64,000 bases of DNA. Source: Mesorhizobium sp. YM1C-6-2. GTDB taxonomy: Bacteria > Pseudomonadota > Alphaproteobacteria > Rhizobiales > Rhizobiaceae. The notes below the pieces were generated by a model. That model was not told the origin of the DNA and ran no database searches. It was given only the letters and a program-made list of their open reading frames with translations. The position numbers were made by a program, and so were the translations under genes. Location: the NCBI RefSeq assembly GCF_003666685.1, contig NZ_RCIZ01000005.1, forward strand, positions 62,001 to 126,000, read 5' to 3'. Below, in pieces: positions 43,821 through 59,955 of this stretch (position 1 is the first letter of the stretch; each line of letters opens with the position of its first letter).

Positions 43821-44765
43821 ATGGAACCCATGTCGCCAAACCAAACGCCCATAAGGCTCGGCATCGTCGGTGTCGGCAAGATCGTGCGCGACCAGCATCT
43901 TCCCGCATTGGCCAAGGACAATGACTACCGTCTCGTCGCTGCCGCGAGCCCGCATGCCACGGTAGACGGAATCCCCAATTTCAAGACCATCGAGGAGATG
44001 CTGGCCTCCGGCATCGAGATCGACGCCGTGTCGCTCTGCATGCCGCCGCAGGTCCGCTACCATGCGGCACGCGCTGCGCTCGAGGCCGGCAAGCATGTCT
44101 TCCTCGAAAAGCCGCCCGGCGCCACCGTCAGCGAGGTCGAGGATCTGAAGGCGCTCGCCGCCGAAAAGGGCGTGTCACTCTTCGCGAGCTGGCATTCGCG
44201 TTATGCGCCGGCTGTAGAAGCCGCCCGCGCCTTCCTTGCCGGCACGACTGCGCGCAGGGTTAGCCTCGTCTGGAAGGAGGATGTCCGCAAATGGCACCCG
44301 GGCCAGGCGTGGATCTGGGAAGCTGGCGGCTTCGGGGTCTTCGACCCGTTCATCAACTGCCTGTCCATCGTCACGCACATCCTGCCGCCGCTGCACATCA
44401 CGCGCGCCGAACTGGATTTTCCCGCTAACCGCGATGCGCCGGTTGCCGCACGCATGGCATTCGCCGGCTCAAACGGCCTGACCGCCGATGCCGAGATCGA
44501 CTGGCTGCAAACCGGCCCGCAAAGCTGGGACATCATCGTCGAAACGGACGCCGGAAAAATGACCCTTTCAAACGGCGGCGCAAAGCTCGCCATCGACGGG
44601 CGCATCGTGCATGAGGAGCCGGAGCAGGAATATCCGATGCTCTACCGGCGCTTTGCCGAGATCGTACGGGCTGGAAAATCCGACGCCGACATCGCGCCGC
44701 TGCAGCATATCGCCGACGCCTTCATGCTCGGCAGGCGCAACGTGGTCGGGGCGTTCTACGACTGA
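43821..44765 (+). CDS. Gfo/Idh/MocA oxidoreductase, L-arabinose/D-galactose 1-dehydrogenase type
   Basis: About 314 residues (ATG 43821; ATG 43830 also possible). N-terminal Rossmann domain 'IRLGIVGVGKIVRDQHLPALAKDN', the lysine motif 'GKHVFLEKPPGATVSEV' and 'RKWHPGQAWIWEAGGFGVFDPFINCLSIVTHILP'. These stretches match the L-arabinose 1-dehydrogenase of Azospirillum and D-galactose 1-dehydrogenase as I remember them, so it likely oxidises an aldose to its lactone with NAD(P)+ as the first step of a non-phosphorylative route. No other genes of that route are adjacent, so the pathway is inferred from family only. Confidence 0.85.
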   Translation: MEPMSPNQTPIRLGIVGVGKIVRDQHLPALAKDNDYRLVAAASPHATVDGIPNFKTIEEMLASGIEIDAVSLCMPPQVRYHAARAALEAGKHVFLEKPPGATVSEVEDLKALAAEKGVSLFASWHSRYAPAVEAARAFLAGTTARRVSLVWKEDVRKWHPGQAWIWEAGGFGVFDPFINCLSIVTHILPPLHITRAELDFPANRDAPVAARMAFAGSNGLTADAEIDWLQTGPQSWDIIVETDAGKMTLSNGGAKLAIDGRIVHEEPEQEYPMLYRRFAEIVRAGKSDADIAPLQHIADAFMLGRRNVVGAFYD

Positions 44766-44772
44766 CCTGAGC

Positions 44773-45441
44773 TTATTGCCCGACGATGGCGATTGCGAAG
44801 CCGTCATAGCCCTTGGCGCCGACGGTCTGGATCGCCGTGCCTTCGAGCCCGGCCTCCTTCGCGAGAAAGGAGAAGGCCGCCCTCGCCCCCTCGACATTGG
44901 GGTCCCGCCCGCTCTCGTCGAGCACCGCGCCGTCGCGGATGACGTTGTCGCACACGATCACGGTTCCCGGCCTGGACAGCCGCATAGCCCAGGCGAGATA
45001 GTTCGGATTGTTCGGCTTGTCGGCATCGATGAAGACAAGATCGAAGGGCGCAGATTTCTCGGCGCCGAGAGCTTCCAGCGACTGCAGCGCCGGACCCACG
45101 CGCAGGTCAATCAGATCGGCAAACCCCGCCACCTTGAAGTTCACCCGCGCGACATCCGCATGATGCGGGTCGAGCTCCAGCGTCACGAGACTGCCGTCCT
45201 TCGGCAGCGCGCGGGCGAGCCATATGGTCGAATAGCCACCGAGCGTGCCGATCTCAAGAATGCGCTTTGCCCTGTTCATGCGCGCCAGCAGATAGAGCAG
45301 CTTGCCTTGCGCCGGCGAGACGTCGATCGCCGGCAGGCCGCCGCTGCGGTTCGACCGCAGCGCCGCTTCGAGGACCGTATCGGCGGGCAGCAGATTGTCG
45401 ACGATGTAGTCGTCGACTGCGCTCCAGGTCTTCTCGTTCAT
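44773..45441 (-). CDS. SAM-dependent O-methyltransferase (CCoAOMT-like)
   Basis: 222 residues from ATG 45441, fixed by GGAGGAAA upstream. Features: SAM motif 'RILEIGTLGGYSTIWLARALP', 'TLELDPHHADVARVNF', the metal and acceptor motif 'PFDLVFIDADKPNNPNYLAWA' and 'VCDNVIRDG'. This is the Mg-dependent family of caffeoyl-CoA and catechol O-methyltransferases. The substrate is unknown. It ends 7 bp from the convergent dehydrogenase, and its start lies just after the rpoC terminator. Confidence 0.93.
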   Translation of the reverse strand: MNEKTWSAVDDYIVDNLLPADTVLEAALRSNRSGGLPAIDVSPAQGKLLYLLARMNRAKRILEIGTLGGYSTIWLARALPKDGSLVTLELDPHHADVARVNFKVAGFADLIDLRVGPALQSLEALGAEKSAPFDLVFIDADKPNNPNYLAWAMRLSRPGTVIVCDNVIRDGAVLDESGRDPNVEGARAAFSFLAKEAGLEGTAIQTVGAKGYDGFAIAIVGQ

Positions 45442-45478
45442 GGCTTTCCTCCGCGCTAGGGTTCTTCCGGCACCAAAC

Positions 45479-45504
45479 AAAAAGGGGCCCGATCGGGCCC
45501 CTTT
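45479..45504 (-). terminator. Intrinsic terminator after rpoC
   Basis: A perfect 10-bp stem AAAGGGGCCC-GATC-GGGCCCCTTT followed on the minus strand by a T run, 24 bases after the rpoC stop. It closely resembles the terminator after rplQ and separates rpoC from the O-methyltransferase gene. Confidence 0.92.
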
Positions 45505-45527
45505 CCAGTTTTCCTGCCAGCGCTGCC

Positions 45528-49727
<4,200 letters not shown>

Positions 49728-49858
49728 GCCGTTCTCCTTTGCGGGGTTCGGGGCAACCCCATTTCCAGTTCAGTACCGGGCGTTGCCGCCCAAAGGTCCG
49801 GCGTTGGCCGGGAAATCCGTCCGGCGCGCCGCAGCCTCTGCCGCAGCGCGCCTTCCTG

Positions 49859-53995
<4,137 letters not shown>

Positions 53996-54101
53996 CGTCG
54001 CTCCTTAGCTTGCTCTTCTTGGGGCGCGGCCTCGGCCTGCTCGCGCCTTGCAGATTCCTCCGGGCCTCGGCTGGCGGCCCGCTAAAACGGTGAAAAACCC
54101 G

Positions 54102-54133
54102 TTTCCTGAAGGCCGTTTTCGGCCTTCAGGAAA
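54102..54133 (-). promoter_or_regulatory. Strong hairpin between rplL and rpoB (attenuator or processing site)
   Basis: TTTCCTGAAGGCCG (54102-54115) and CGGCCTTCAGGAAA (54120-54133) form a perfect 14-bp stem with a four-base loop. On the transcript it is followed after five bases by a T run. In E. coli the same gap holds an attenuator and an RNase III site that lower rpoBC expression relative to rplL; the same role is inferred here. Confidence 0.65.
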
Positions 54134-54234
54134 GAGGTTCCCCACGACTTGCCCCCGTTACGCGGGCGTTCCCTGCCCGGCCTTGTCGCCGGCGGGATCG
54201 GCGGACGGCTTGCGCCGCCCGCCAAACGCAACGC

Positions 54235-54612
<378 letters not shown>

Positions 54613-54668
54613 TTTTTCATTCCTTCAAAAGTTTGAACACGTGTTGTCGGTGATGGCGAAGAACGGCC

Positions 54669-55187
54669 TCATGCCGCCTCGTCCTTCCGGGCATAGGCGC
54701 CGATGACGCGCGCGACCGAAGCCGCGGGTGCATTGACGACCTGGGCGATCCGGGTTGCCGGCGTGGCGATCATGCCAACCAGCCTGGCGCGCAGCTCGTC
54801 GAGCGACGGGAGCGTGGCAAGTGCCTTCACACCGTCGGCATTGAGAGCGGTCGCTCCCATCGCGCCACCGAGAATGATGAGCTTCTCATTCCCCTTGGCG
54901 AAATCGGAGGCGACCTTCGGCGCCGTGATCGGATCTTCCGAATAAGCGATCAGCGTCTGTCCCTTGAACAGATCGATGATGCTCTCGGATTCCGTGCCCT
55001 GAAGAGCGATCTTGGCGAGACGGTTCTTCGCGACTTTGACGGTGCCGCCGGCCTGACGCATCTTCGAGCGAAGATCGTTCATCTGCGCGACGGTGATACC
55101 GGCATAGTGGGCCACGACGACTGATCCGGCGCCCTTGAAAGCGTCGTTCAGGTCCGTGACGAGTTCGCGTTTTTCCGCTCTGTCCAC
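54669..55187 (-). CDS. rplJ: 50S ribosomal protein L10
   Basis: 172 residues, with '[42 protein letters not shown]' typical of L10 and a C-terminal helix that binds L12 dimers. The start is GTG (55185-55187) with GGAG upstream. In E. coli L10 represses its own leader; the long leader here fits that. Confidence 0.98.
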   Translation of the reverse strand: MDRAEKRELVTDLNDAFKGAGSVVVAHYAGITVAQMNDLRSKMRQAGGTVKVAKNRLAKIALQGTESESIIDLFKGQTLIAYSEDPITAPKVASDFAKGNEKLIILGGAMGATALNADGVKALATLPSLDELRARLVGMIATPATRIAQVVNAPAASVARVIGAYARKDEAA

Positions 55188-55579
55188 TGCCTATCTCCAG
55201 TTGACCGCCTTCCCATTTGCGGGATTGCGGCCGGTTGCCTTCTGCCGGCCGGGCTTTCCATTCCTGGATCACCCGAACGACGGTTCAGAGGATCCTGCCC
55301 CCTTTCGCCACACCGGCCCGGCTTCATCCGGAACTCCGATGCGCAGACAAAAGGCAAACACGGTTCAAACCTTTCTTTGGAGCCCTGGGCTCCGCTGTCG
55401 GGTCCGTACCCGTCTCATGCAGGCCATGCGATTAAGGCCGTGGCTGAAGAGCTTCGGGCCGCCTGCAATCTCGGACAGGATGACCGGAAACATCTCTGCC
55501 TCCGGTATCCGGGCCGCTTGTGAGGCCCGGAATTCTTGTTGTAGATCGGCTGTTTAACTGCCGATCCTAAATCGAAACA
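55188..55579 (-). promoter_or_regulatory. rplJL leader region with two hairpins
   Basis: 392 bp between rplA and rplJ without a gene. Near its start the transcript can form GATCGGC/GCCGATC (55544-55566) and CCGGGCC/GGCCCGG (55509-55530), each 7 bp perfect. In other bacteria this gap carries a promoter and the L10-binding autoregulatory leader. I saw no clean -35/-10 pair. Confidence 0.5.
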
Positions 55580-56281
55580 TCAAGGCGCGACGGTCAGGCT
55601 CGCGATGTCGAGCCTCAGGCCGGGGCCCATCGTCGAGGTGACCGACACCTTCTTGATGTAGTTGCCCTTGGCGCCAGCCGGCTTGGCCTTGGTGACCGCG
55701 TCGGCGAAAGCGCGGACGTTCTCTTCCAGCGCCTTAACGTCGAAGGAAGCCTTGCCGACACCGGCGTGCACGATGCCCGCCTTCTCGACGCGGAACTCCA
55801 CCGCACCGCCCTTGGAGGCCTTCACGGCACCCGCGACGTCGGTGGTGACCGTGCCGACCTTCGGGTTCGGCATCATGCCGCGAGGGCCGAGCACCTTACC
55901 GAGACGACCGACCAGCGGCATCATGTCCGGGGTGGCGATGCAGCGGTCGAAGTCGATCGTGCCCTTCTGCACGATCTCGACGAGGTCCTCGGCTCCGACG
56001 ATGTCGGCGCCGGCGGCCTTCGCCTCATCGGCCTTGGCGCCCTTGGCGAACACGGCGACGCGCACGGTGCGGCCGGTGCCGTTCGGCAGGTTGACCACGC
56101 CGCGGACCATCTGGTCGGCATGGCGCGGGTCGACACCGAGGTTCATCGCGACCTCGACCGTCTCGTCGAACTTCGCCGTCGCGCGCTCCTTGAGCAGCTT
56201 CAGCGCCTCGTCGAGCGGATAGGCCTTGTTGCGGTCGATGCCCTCGCGGGACTTGGCTACACGCTTTGCAATCTTTGCCAT
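55580..56281 (-). CDS. rplA: 50S ribosomal protein L1
   Basis: 233 residues, '[75 protein letters not shown]' in register, and '[22 protein letters not shown]'. It binds 23S rRNA near the E site and in E. coli represses rplKA by binding the leader. Four bases after rplK. Confidence 0.98.
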   Translation of the reverse strand: MAKIAKRVAKSREGIDRNKAYPLDEALKLLKERATAKFDETVEVAMNLGVDPRHADQMVRGVVNLPNGTGRTVRVAVFAKGAKADEAKAAGADIVGAEDLVEIVQKGTIDFDRCIATPDMMPLVGRLGKVLGPRGMMPNPKVGTVTTDVAGAVKASKGGAVEFRVEKAGIVHAGVGKASFDVKALEENVRAFADAVTKAKPAGAKGNYIKKVSVTSTMGPGLRLDIASLTVAP

Positions 56282-56285
56282 CGTC

Positions 56286-56714
56286 TTAGCCCACCACTTC
56301 CAGACCCATCGAGCGGGCGGAGCCCTCGACCATGCGCATGGCCGCCTCGACGTCGTTCGCGTTCAGGTCCTTCATCTTCGCTTCGGCGATCTCGCGCACC
56401 TTGTCGCGGGCGATCGTGCCGGCCTTCGTCTTGCCCGGCTCCTTCGAGCCCGACTTCAGGTTGGCGGCCTTCTTCAGGAAATAGGTCACCGGCGGCGTCT
56501 TCATGACGAAGGTGAACGACTTGTCCTGATAGTAGGTGATCACGACCGGAATCGGCGATCCCTTTTCCATTTCCTGCGACTGGGCGTTGAACGCCTTGCA
56601 GAATTCCATGATGTTGATGCCGCGCTGACCAAGCGCCGGACCGATCGGGGGCGACGGGGTCGCCGATCCTGCCGGAACCTGGAGCTTGAGCTGGCCCGCT
56701 ATTTTCTTAGCCAT
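56286..56714 (-). CDS. rplK: 50S ribosomal protein L11
   Basis: 142 residues from ATG 56714, with AGAGGCAGAG upstream; the frame continues further up but not as coding. '[38 protein letters not shown]' is the N-terminal domain; the C-terminal domain binds the GTPase-centre rRNA. It is the substrate of PrmA, whose gene lies at 12.7 kb. Confidence 0.98.
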   Translation of the reverse strand: MAKKIAGQLKLQVPAGSATPSPPIGPALGQRGINIMEFCKAFNAQSQEMEKGSPIPVVITYYQDKSFTFVMKTPPVTYFLKKAANLKSGSKEPGKTKAGTIARDKVREIAEAKMKDLNANDVEAAMRMVEGSARSMGLEVVG

Positions 56715-56734
56715 TCTCTCTGCCTCTGTTTCGG

Positions 56735-56842
56735 GCCGGACAAATCGTCCGGCGGTTGCAGTCCGGTGGTCCGGTTCCGGCGGCCGGCTATTTGAGCCGC
56801 CCTCGCCTCCCACCCGTTCCGGCCGTGAAAGCTCTCACGGCC
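56735..56842 (-). promoter_or_regulatory. rplK leader hairpins
   Basis: In the 164-bp gap between nusG and rplK, the transcript can form GGCCGTGA/TCACGGCC (56821-56842) and, close to the rplK start, GCCGGAC/GTCCGGC (56735-56753). Their position fits an L1-binding leader of the E. coli kind, but the L1 consensus was not verified. Confidence 0.45.
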
Positions 56843-56878
56843 CTCGTCCCGCCAGTCGCCCGGCGGCGAACGATCCGA

Positions 56879-57418
56879 TCAGCCCTTCTCGACCTGACCG
56901 AATTCCAGATCGACGGGCACGGCGCGCCCGAAGATCGAAACTTCCACCTTGAGCCGCGCGCGCTCCTCGTCGACGTCCTGGACGGTGCCGTTGAACGAGG
57001 CGAAGGGTCCGTCGGACACGCGAACCTGCTCGCCGATCTCGAACGTCACCGAAGGCTTCGGCCGCTCCACGCCCTCCTGGACCTGGTGCAGGATGCGCTC
57101 GGCCTCCTTCTCGGTGATGTACATCGGCTTGGCAGAATGCTTGTCCTCGCCGAGGAAGCCGGTGACGCGCGGCGTGTTCTTGACCAGGCTGATGACCGCG
57201 TCGTTGAGGTCAGCCTTCATCAGCACATAGCCGGGGAAGAACTTGCGCTCGGCATCGACCTTCTTGCCGCGGCGCACCTCGACGACCTTCTCGGTCGGGA
57301 CGACGATCTGCTCTATGCGGTCACGCAGGCCCTTCTGCTTGGCCTTGTTGTCGATGTCCTCCGCGACCTTCTTCTCGAAGTTCGAATAGGCGTGGACAAT
57401 GTACCACCGCGCAGTCAT
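56879..57418 (-). CDS. nusG: Transcription termination/antitermination factor NusG
   Basis: 179 residues: NGN domain ('RWYIVHAYSNFEKKVAEDIDNKAKQKGL' and 'RKFFPGYVLMKADLNDAVISLVKNTPRVTGFLG') and C-terminal KOW domain ('FEIGEQVRVSDGPFASFNGTVQDVDEERARLKVEVSIFGRAVPVDLEF'). It binds RNA polymerase and, through KOW, Rho or S10. It lies 57 bp after secE, the conserved pair. Confidence 0.98.
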   Translation of the reverse strand: MTARWYIVHAYSNFEKKVAEDIDNKAKQKGLRDRIEQIVVPTEKVVEVRRGKKVDAERKFFPGYVLMKADLNDAVISLVKNTPRVTGFLGEDKHSAKPMYITEKEAERILHQVQEGVERPKPSVTFEIGEQVRVSDGPFASFNGTVQDVDEERARLKVEVSIFGRAVPVDLEFGQVEKG

Positions 57419-57475
57419 CCCAAGAAATTCTCCAAAAACGTCCGCTACCAGATCGCCAGTATCAAAATCGCCGCG

Positions 57476-57679
57476 TCAGCGCCCGATTCCGAGGATGAGT
57501 TCGACCCCGAAGGCCATGACCTGATCGGCCGCGAAAAAGAAGAGCATCGCGATAATCGCGAAGACCAGAACCATCACCGTCGAGATCATGGTTTCGCGCC
57601 GGGTCGGCCACGTCACCTTCCCCGTTTCCGCCCTTACCTGCTGCAGGAAGGTAAAGGGGTTCGTAGTCTTTGACGCCAT
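57476..57679 (-). CDS. secE: Protein translocase subunit SecE
   Basis: 67 residues with one membrane helix (about 30-58, 'MISTVMVLVFAIIAMLFFFAADQVMAF'), preceded by the amphipathic 'FTFLQQVRAETGKVTWPTRRET', the SecE signature. It clamps SecY in the inner membrane. First gene of the minus-strand cluster; no tRNA-Trp precedes it. Confidence 0.97.
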   Translation of the reverse strand: MASKTTNPFTFLQQVRAETGKVTWPTRRETMISTVMVLVFAIIAMLFFFAADQVMAFGVELILGIGR

Positions 57680-58015
57680 GTGCCGCTTGTCCTGCCGCCT
57701 TCGGTTAATCCGAAGAGTTCTCTATTTCCGTGCCCGGAAACGCCTCGCCGCACCAAACTCAACCGCGAATCACGATACGTTCAGGCAAGCAATTAAGGCG
57801 CGCAAAGACGGTTTCCCCCCTCAGCGCGCCGTAGGTTTCTGGAGGCGATATATAGGCTGGCGCAGAAATTAACAAGTCCCGATTGCACAAAAGCCGCCGC
57901 TCGCACTGCACTCAAGGCCTCCAACGACCGCGAACGCTGCAAGTAGTGCGGCGGGCGGCTCCAGTCAAATGGCAGCTTTTGGCCCAATACTCCGGAAGCA
58001 AGCCGTCGCCACACG
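57680..58015. other. Upstream region of secE and end of merR-type gene
   Basis: 336 bp without a gene. It holds the promoter candidate 57847-57875. I searched by eye for a tRNA before secE, as found in many bacteria, and found none. Confidence 0.55.
57847..57875 (-). promoter_or_regulatory. Candidate promoter of secE-nusG-rplK
   Basis: On the minus strand TTGTTA (57870-57875) and TATATC (57847-57852) are 17 bases apart, in an AT-rich spot of otherwise GC-rich DNA. Transcription would start about 160 bases before secE. Confidence 0.45.
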
Positions 58016-58420
58016 TCACAGATCGAAGGAAGCCAGGATGGGGCATGGCCCGGCACTTCCTTCGGCACACTCGCTGGCCAGCCGCCGCAGCGAGTCGCGG
58101 GCGCGCTGCATCTCGGCGATCTTGTCGTCCAGAACCTTGATGCGCCGCCTTGCGAGTTCCCTTGCGCGGCTGCGATTCTCGCCGGCATCGAGCGCCAGAA
58201 GCTCCTTGATCTCCGCCAGCGTGAACCCTGCCGCCTGCGCCTGCCTGATAAACCGCAGGCGGCGCACGTCTTCGCGGTCGTAGCGACGAACTCCCGTTTC
58301 GCGCGTTGGGGTCTGGAGCAAGCCATTGCGCTGGTAGAAACGGATCGTTTCCACCCCTACGCCCCCCGCAGCGGCAAGCCTGCCGATCGTCAGCGGTTTT
58401 GCCTCTTGACTCTGTACCAT
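58016..58420 (-). CDS. MerR family transcriptional regulator
   Basis: 134 residues: winged helix 'LTIGRLAAAGGVGVETIRFYQRNGLLQTPTRETGVRRYDREDVRRLRFIRQAQAAGFTLAEIKELL' (10-75), dimerisation coil, and a C-terminal effector loop with Cys118 and Cys126 ('ASECAEGSAGPCPILASFDL'). Mercury-type MerR has three cysteines (82, 117, 126); here the position of Cys82 is Asn, so Hg(II) is an unlikely ligand while a thiol or another metal remains possible. Its ATG lies within the palindrome of the divergent promoter, so expression and operator binding must compete. It controls, by position, the glutaredoxin-MauE gene. Confidence 0.92.
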   Translation of the reverse strand: MVQSQEAKPLTIGRLAAAGGVGVETIRFYQRNGLLQTPTRETGVRRYDREDVRRLRFIRQAQAAGFTLAEIKELLALDAGENRSRARELARRRIKVLDDKIAEMQRARDSLRRLASECAEGSAGPCPILASFDL

Positions 58421-58437
58421 GGTACGGACCCTATATC
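58406..58437 (+). promoter_or_regulatory. MerR-type promoter/operator
   Basis: TTGACT (58406-58411) and TATATC (58432-58437) are separated by 20 bases, the over-long spacer typical of MerR-activated promoters. The spacer carries the near-perfect dyad TCTGTACCATGGTACGGA (58411-58428) with the exact core GTACCATGGTAC. Transcription would begin near 58444 toward the glutaredoxin fusion. Confidence 0.75.
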
Positions 58438-58477
58438 ACTGCCGACGAGTTCACAAGACACAAGAAGGAGACGTGAT

Positions 58478-59272
58478 ATGTCGGCCACGGCAAGTCGCCA
58501 GTCGGACCACAAGAAGGCAGTCCTCCACCGGATGGTGCTGCCCGAGCACACCTGCCCCTACGGCCTCAAGGCCAAGGATCTGTTGCAGCGGTCGGGCTAC
58601 GAGGTCGAGGACCATCACCTAACCACGCGCCAGGAGACGGACGCGTTCAAGGCGCGGCATGGCGTTGCGACGACGCCGCAGATCTTCGTCGGCGGCGAGC
58701 GCATCGGGGGATATGACGATCTCCGCAGGTTCCTCGGCAAGCCCGTCGCGGACCCGAAGGCGACTACCTACCGTCCGGTGATCGTGCTGTTCGCGATGAC
58801 CGCGCTGACGGCAATGGCGGCGAGCTATGCCGTCACGGGCAACGCCTTTACCGTTCGGGCGGCCGAGTGGTTCATCGCCTTCTCGATGGTCGTGCTGGCG
58901 CTGCTGAAGCTCCAGAACGTCGAGAGCTTCGCAACGATGTTCCTGAACTACGACCTGCTCGCCAAGCGGTGGGTGCCCTACAGCTACATCTACCCTTACG
59001 CCGAGGGCCTGGCGGGCGTGCTGATGGTGGCCGGCGCCCTGACATGGCTGTCGGTTCCGGTCGCGCTGTTTATCGGCACGATCGGCGCCGTGTCCGTCTT
59101 CAAGGCCGTCTACATCGACAGGCGTGAGCTGAAGTGCGCCTGCGTCGGCGGGTCGAGCAACGTGCCGCTCGGTTTCATCTCGCTGACCGAGAACCTGATG
59201 ATGATCGCCATGGCGATCTGGATGGCGCTGGCGGCATTCGGCCTCGCGGTGGGTACCGCTCACCCGATGTAG
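58478..59272 (+). CDS. Glutaredoxin-MauE/DoxX-like membrane fusion protein
   Basis: 264 residues from ATG 58478, with AAGGAGA upstream. Residues 14-90 are a glutaredoxin domain: active site Cys26-Pro-Tyr-Gly (monothiol; the second Cys of CPYC is Gly), cis-Pro in TTPQIF (65-70) and glutathione-site 'GGYDDL'. Then four membrane helices (about 97-118, 128-147, 170-210, 240-260) of the MauE type, with a Cys-Ala-Cys pair in the loop 'ELKCACVGGSSNVP'. It may pass reducing equivalents between cytoplasm and membrane or periplasm, as CcdA-type proteins do; this is an inference. It is controlled by the divergent MerR protein and ends before a strong terminator. Confidence 0.88.
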   Translation: MSATASRQSDHKKAVLHRMVLPEHTCPYGLKAKDLLQRSGYEVEDHHLTTRQETDAFKARHGVATTPQIFVGGERIGGYDDLRRFLGKPVADPKATTYRPVIVLFAMTALTAMAASYAVTGNAFTVRAAEWFIAFSMVVLALLKLQNVESFATMFLNYDLLAKRWVPYSYIYPYAEGLAGVLMVAGALTWLSVPVALFIGTIGAVSVFKAVYIDRRELKCACVGGSSNVPLGFISLTENLMMIAMAIWMALAAFGLAVGTAHPM

Positions 59273-59303
59273 GCTGAGGGCTTGCCTGCCAAGGCTTGCA
59301 GTG

Positions 59304-59341
59304 CGCGGCCGGCCGGGACACCCCGGCCGGCCGCGGCTTTT
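59304..59341 (+). terminator. Intrinsic terminator after the glutaredoxin fusion gene
   Basis: A perfect 14-bp stem CGCGGCCGGCCGGG/CCCGGCCGGCCGCG with an ACAC loop (59304-59335), followed by GCTTTT on the plus strand, 31 bases after the stop. It lies between convergent genes. Confidence 0.9.
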
Positions 59342-59955
59342 CAACTCGGCTGCTGGCGGTCGCCTCTCGCCTGGCCGATCGCCGTGCGGATTTCTTCCGG
59401 GTTCAAGGGTTTTTGGTAAAGCTGCGATCCGATTATGAAGGCAGGCGTACCCTGCAGTGAAAAGGCGCGCGCCTGCGCCCGGTTGCGCTCCAGCAGCGCG
59501 TCGATCCCGTCGATATGAAGTTCGAGCGCGTCCCGGACCTTGCCCACGTCGATGCCGCTGTCGCGCATGGCGCCGTCGATACTGCGCTGCGTCAGTCCGC
59601 CCTCGATCTCCATCACGGCGGAATGTGCGGCGGCATACGAACCGAGCCGGTCGGCCGCAAGCACCATGCGCGCCGCGTACAACACGAGATCGCCGTTGAT
59701 CGGCCAGTCCTTCATCACCTGGCGGATGCCGCCGTCCTCGTCGACGATGCGCTTGAGATGCGGATGGACGGCCTTGCAGGATGGGCAGGCGTAGTCGAAA
59801 AACTCGGCGATCGTCACGTCCCCGGCTGGATTGCCGAGCACGGGAAGAGCCGGATCGAACAGGATCTCGGACAGCGGAGGAAGCTCGCGCGCGCCAGCGC
59901 CCGTGGAGGCGATCGCTACGACGGATGCGCCCAGGAACTGCCGTCTCGAAATCAC
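59341..59955 (-). CDS. DsbA-family thiol:disulfide oxidoreductase
   Basis: 204 residues starting at GTG 59955, overlapping the kinase stop by four bases. The N-terminus 'SRRQFLGASVVAIAS' is a Tat-like signal. Mature part: thioredoxin fold with Cys57-Pro-Ser-Cys60 in 'EFFDYACPSCKAVHPHLKRIV' and the cis-Pro loop 'SLQGTPAFIIG'. It resembles Com1/ScsC-type periplasmic proteins, which can act as isomerases or reductases when paired with a DsbD-like protein. Its operon partners are a two-component system and an L,D-transpeptidase, and a DsbD gene is nearby, which favours a reducing role over general oxidation. Confidence 0.9.
   Translation of the reverse strand: MISRRQFLGASVVAIASTGAGARELPPLSEILFDPALPVLGNPAGDVTIAEFFDYACPSCKAVHPHLKRIVDEDGGIRQVMKDWPINGDLVLYAARMVLAADRLGSYAAAHSAVMEIEGGLTQRSIDGAMRDSGIDVGKVRDALELHIDGIDALLERNRAQARAFSLQGTPAFIIGSQLYQKPLNPEEIRTAIGQARGDRQQPS

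Noticed and set aside
57680-58015. tRNA-Trp expected before secE
   Set aside because: No cloverleaf arms or GTTCGA-type T-loop could be found on either strand.
58016-59272. Mercury resistance (mer) operon
   Set aside because: No merA, merT or merP is present, and the MerR protein lacks the Cys82 equivalent.
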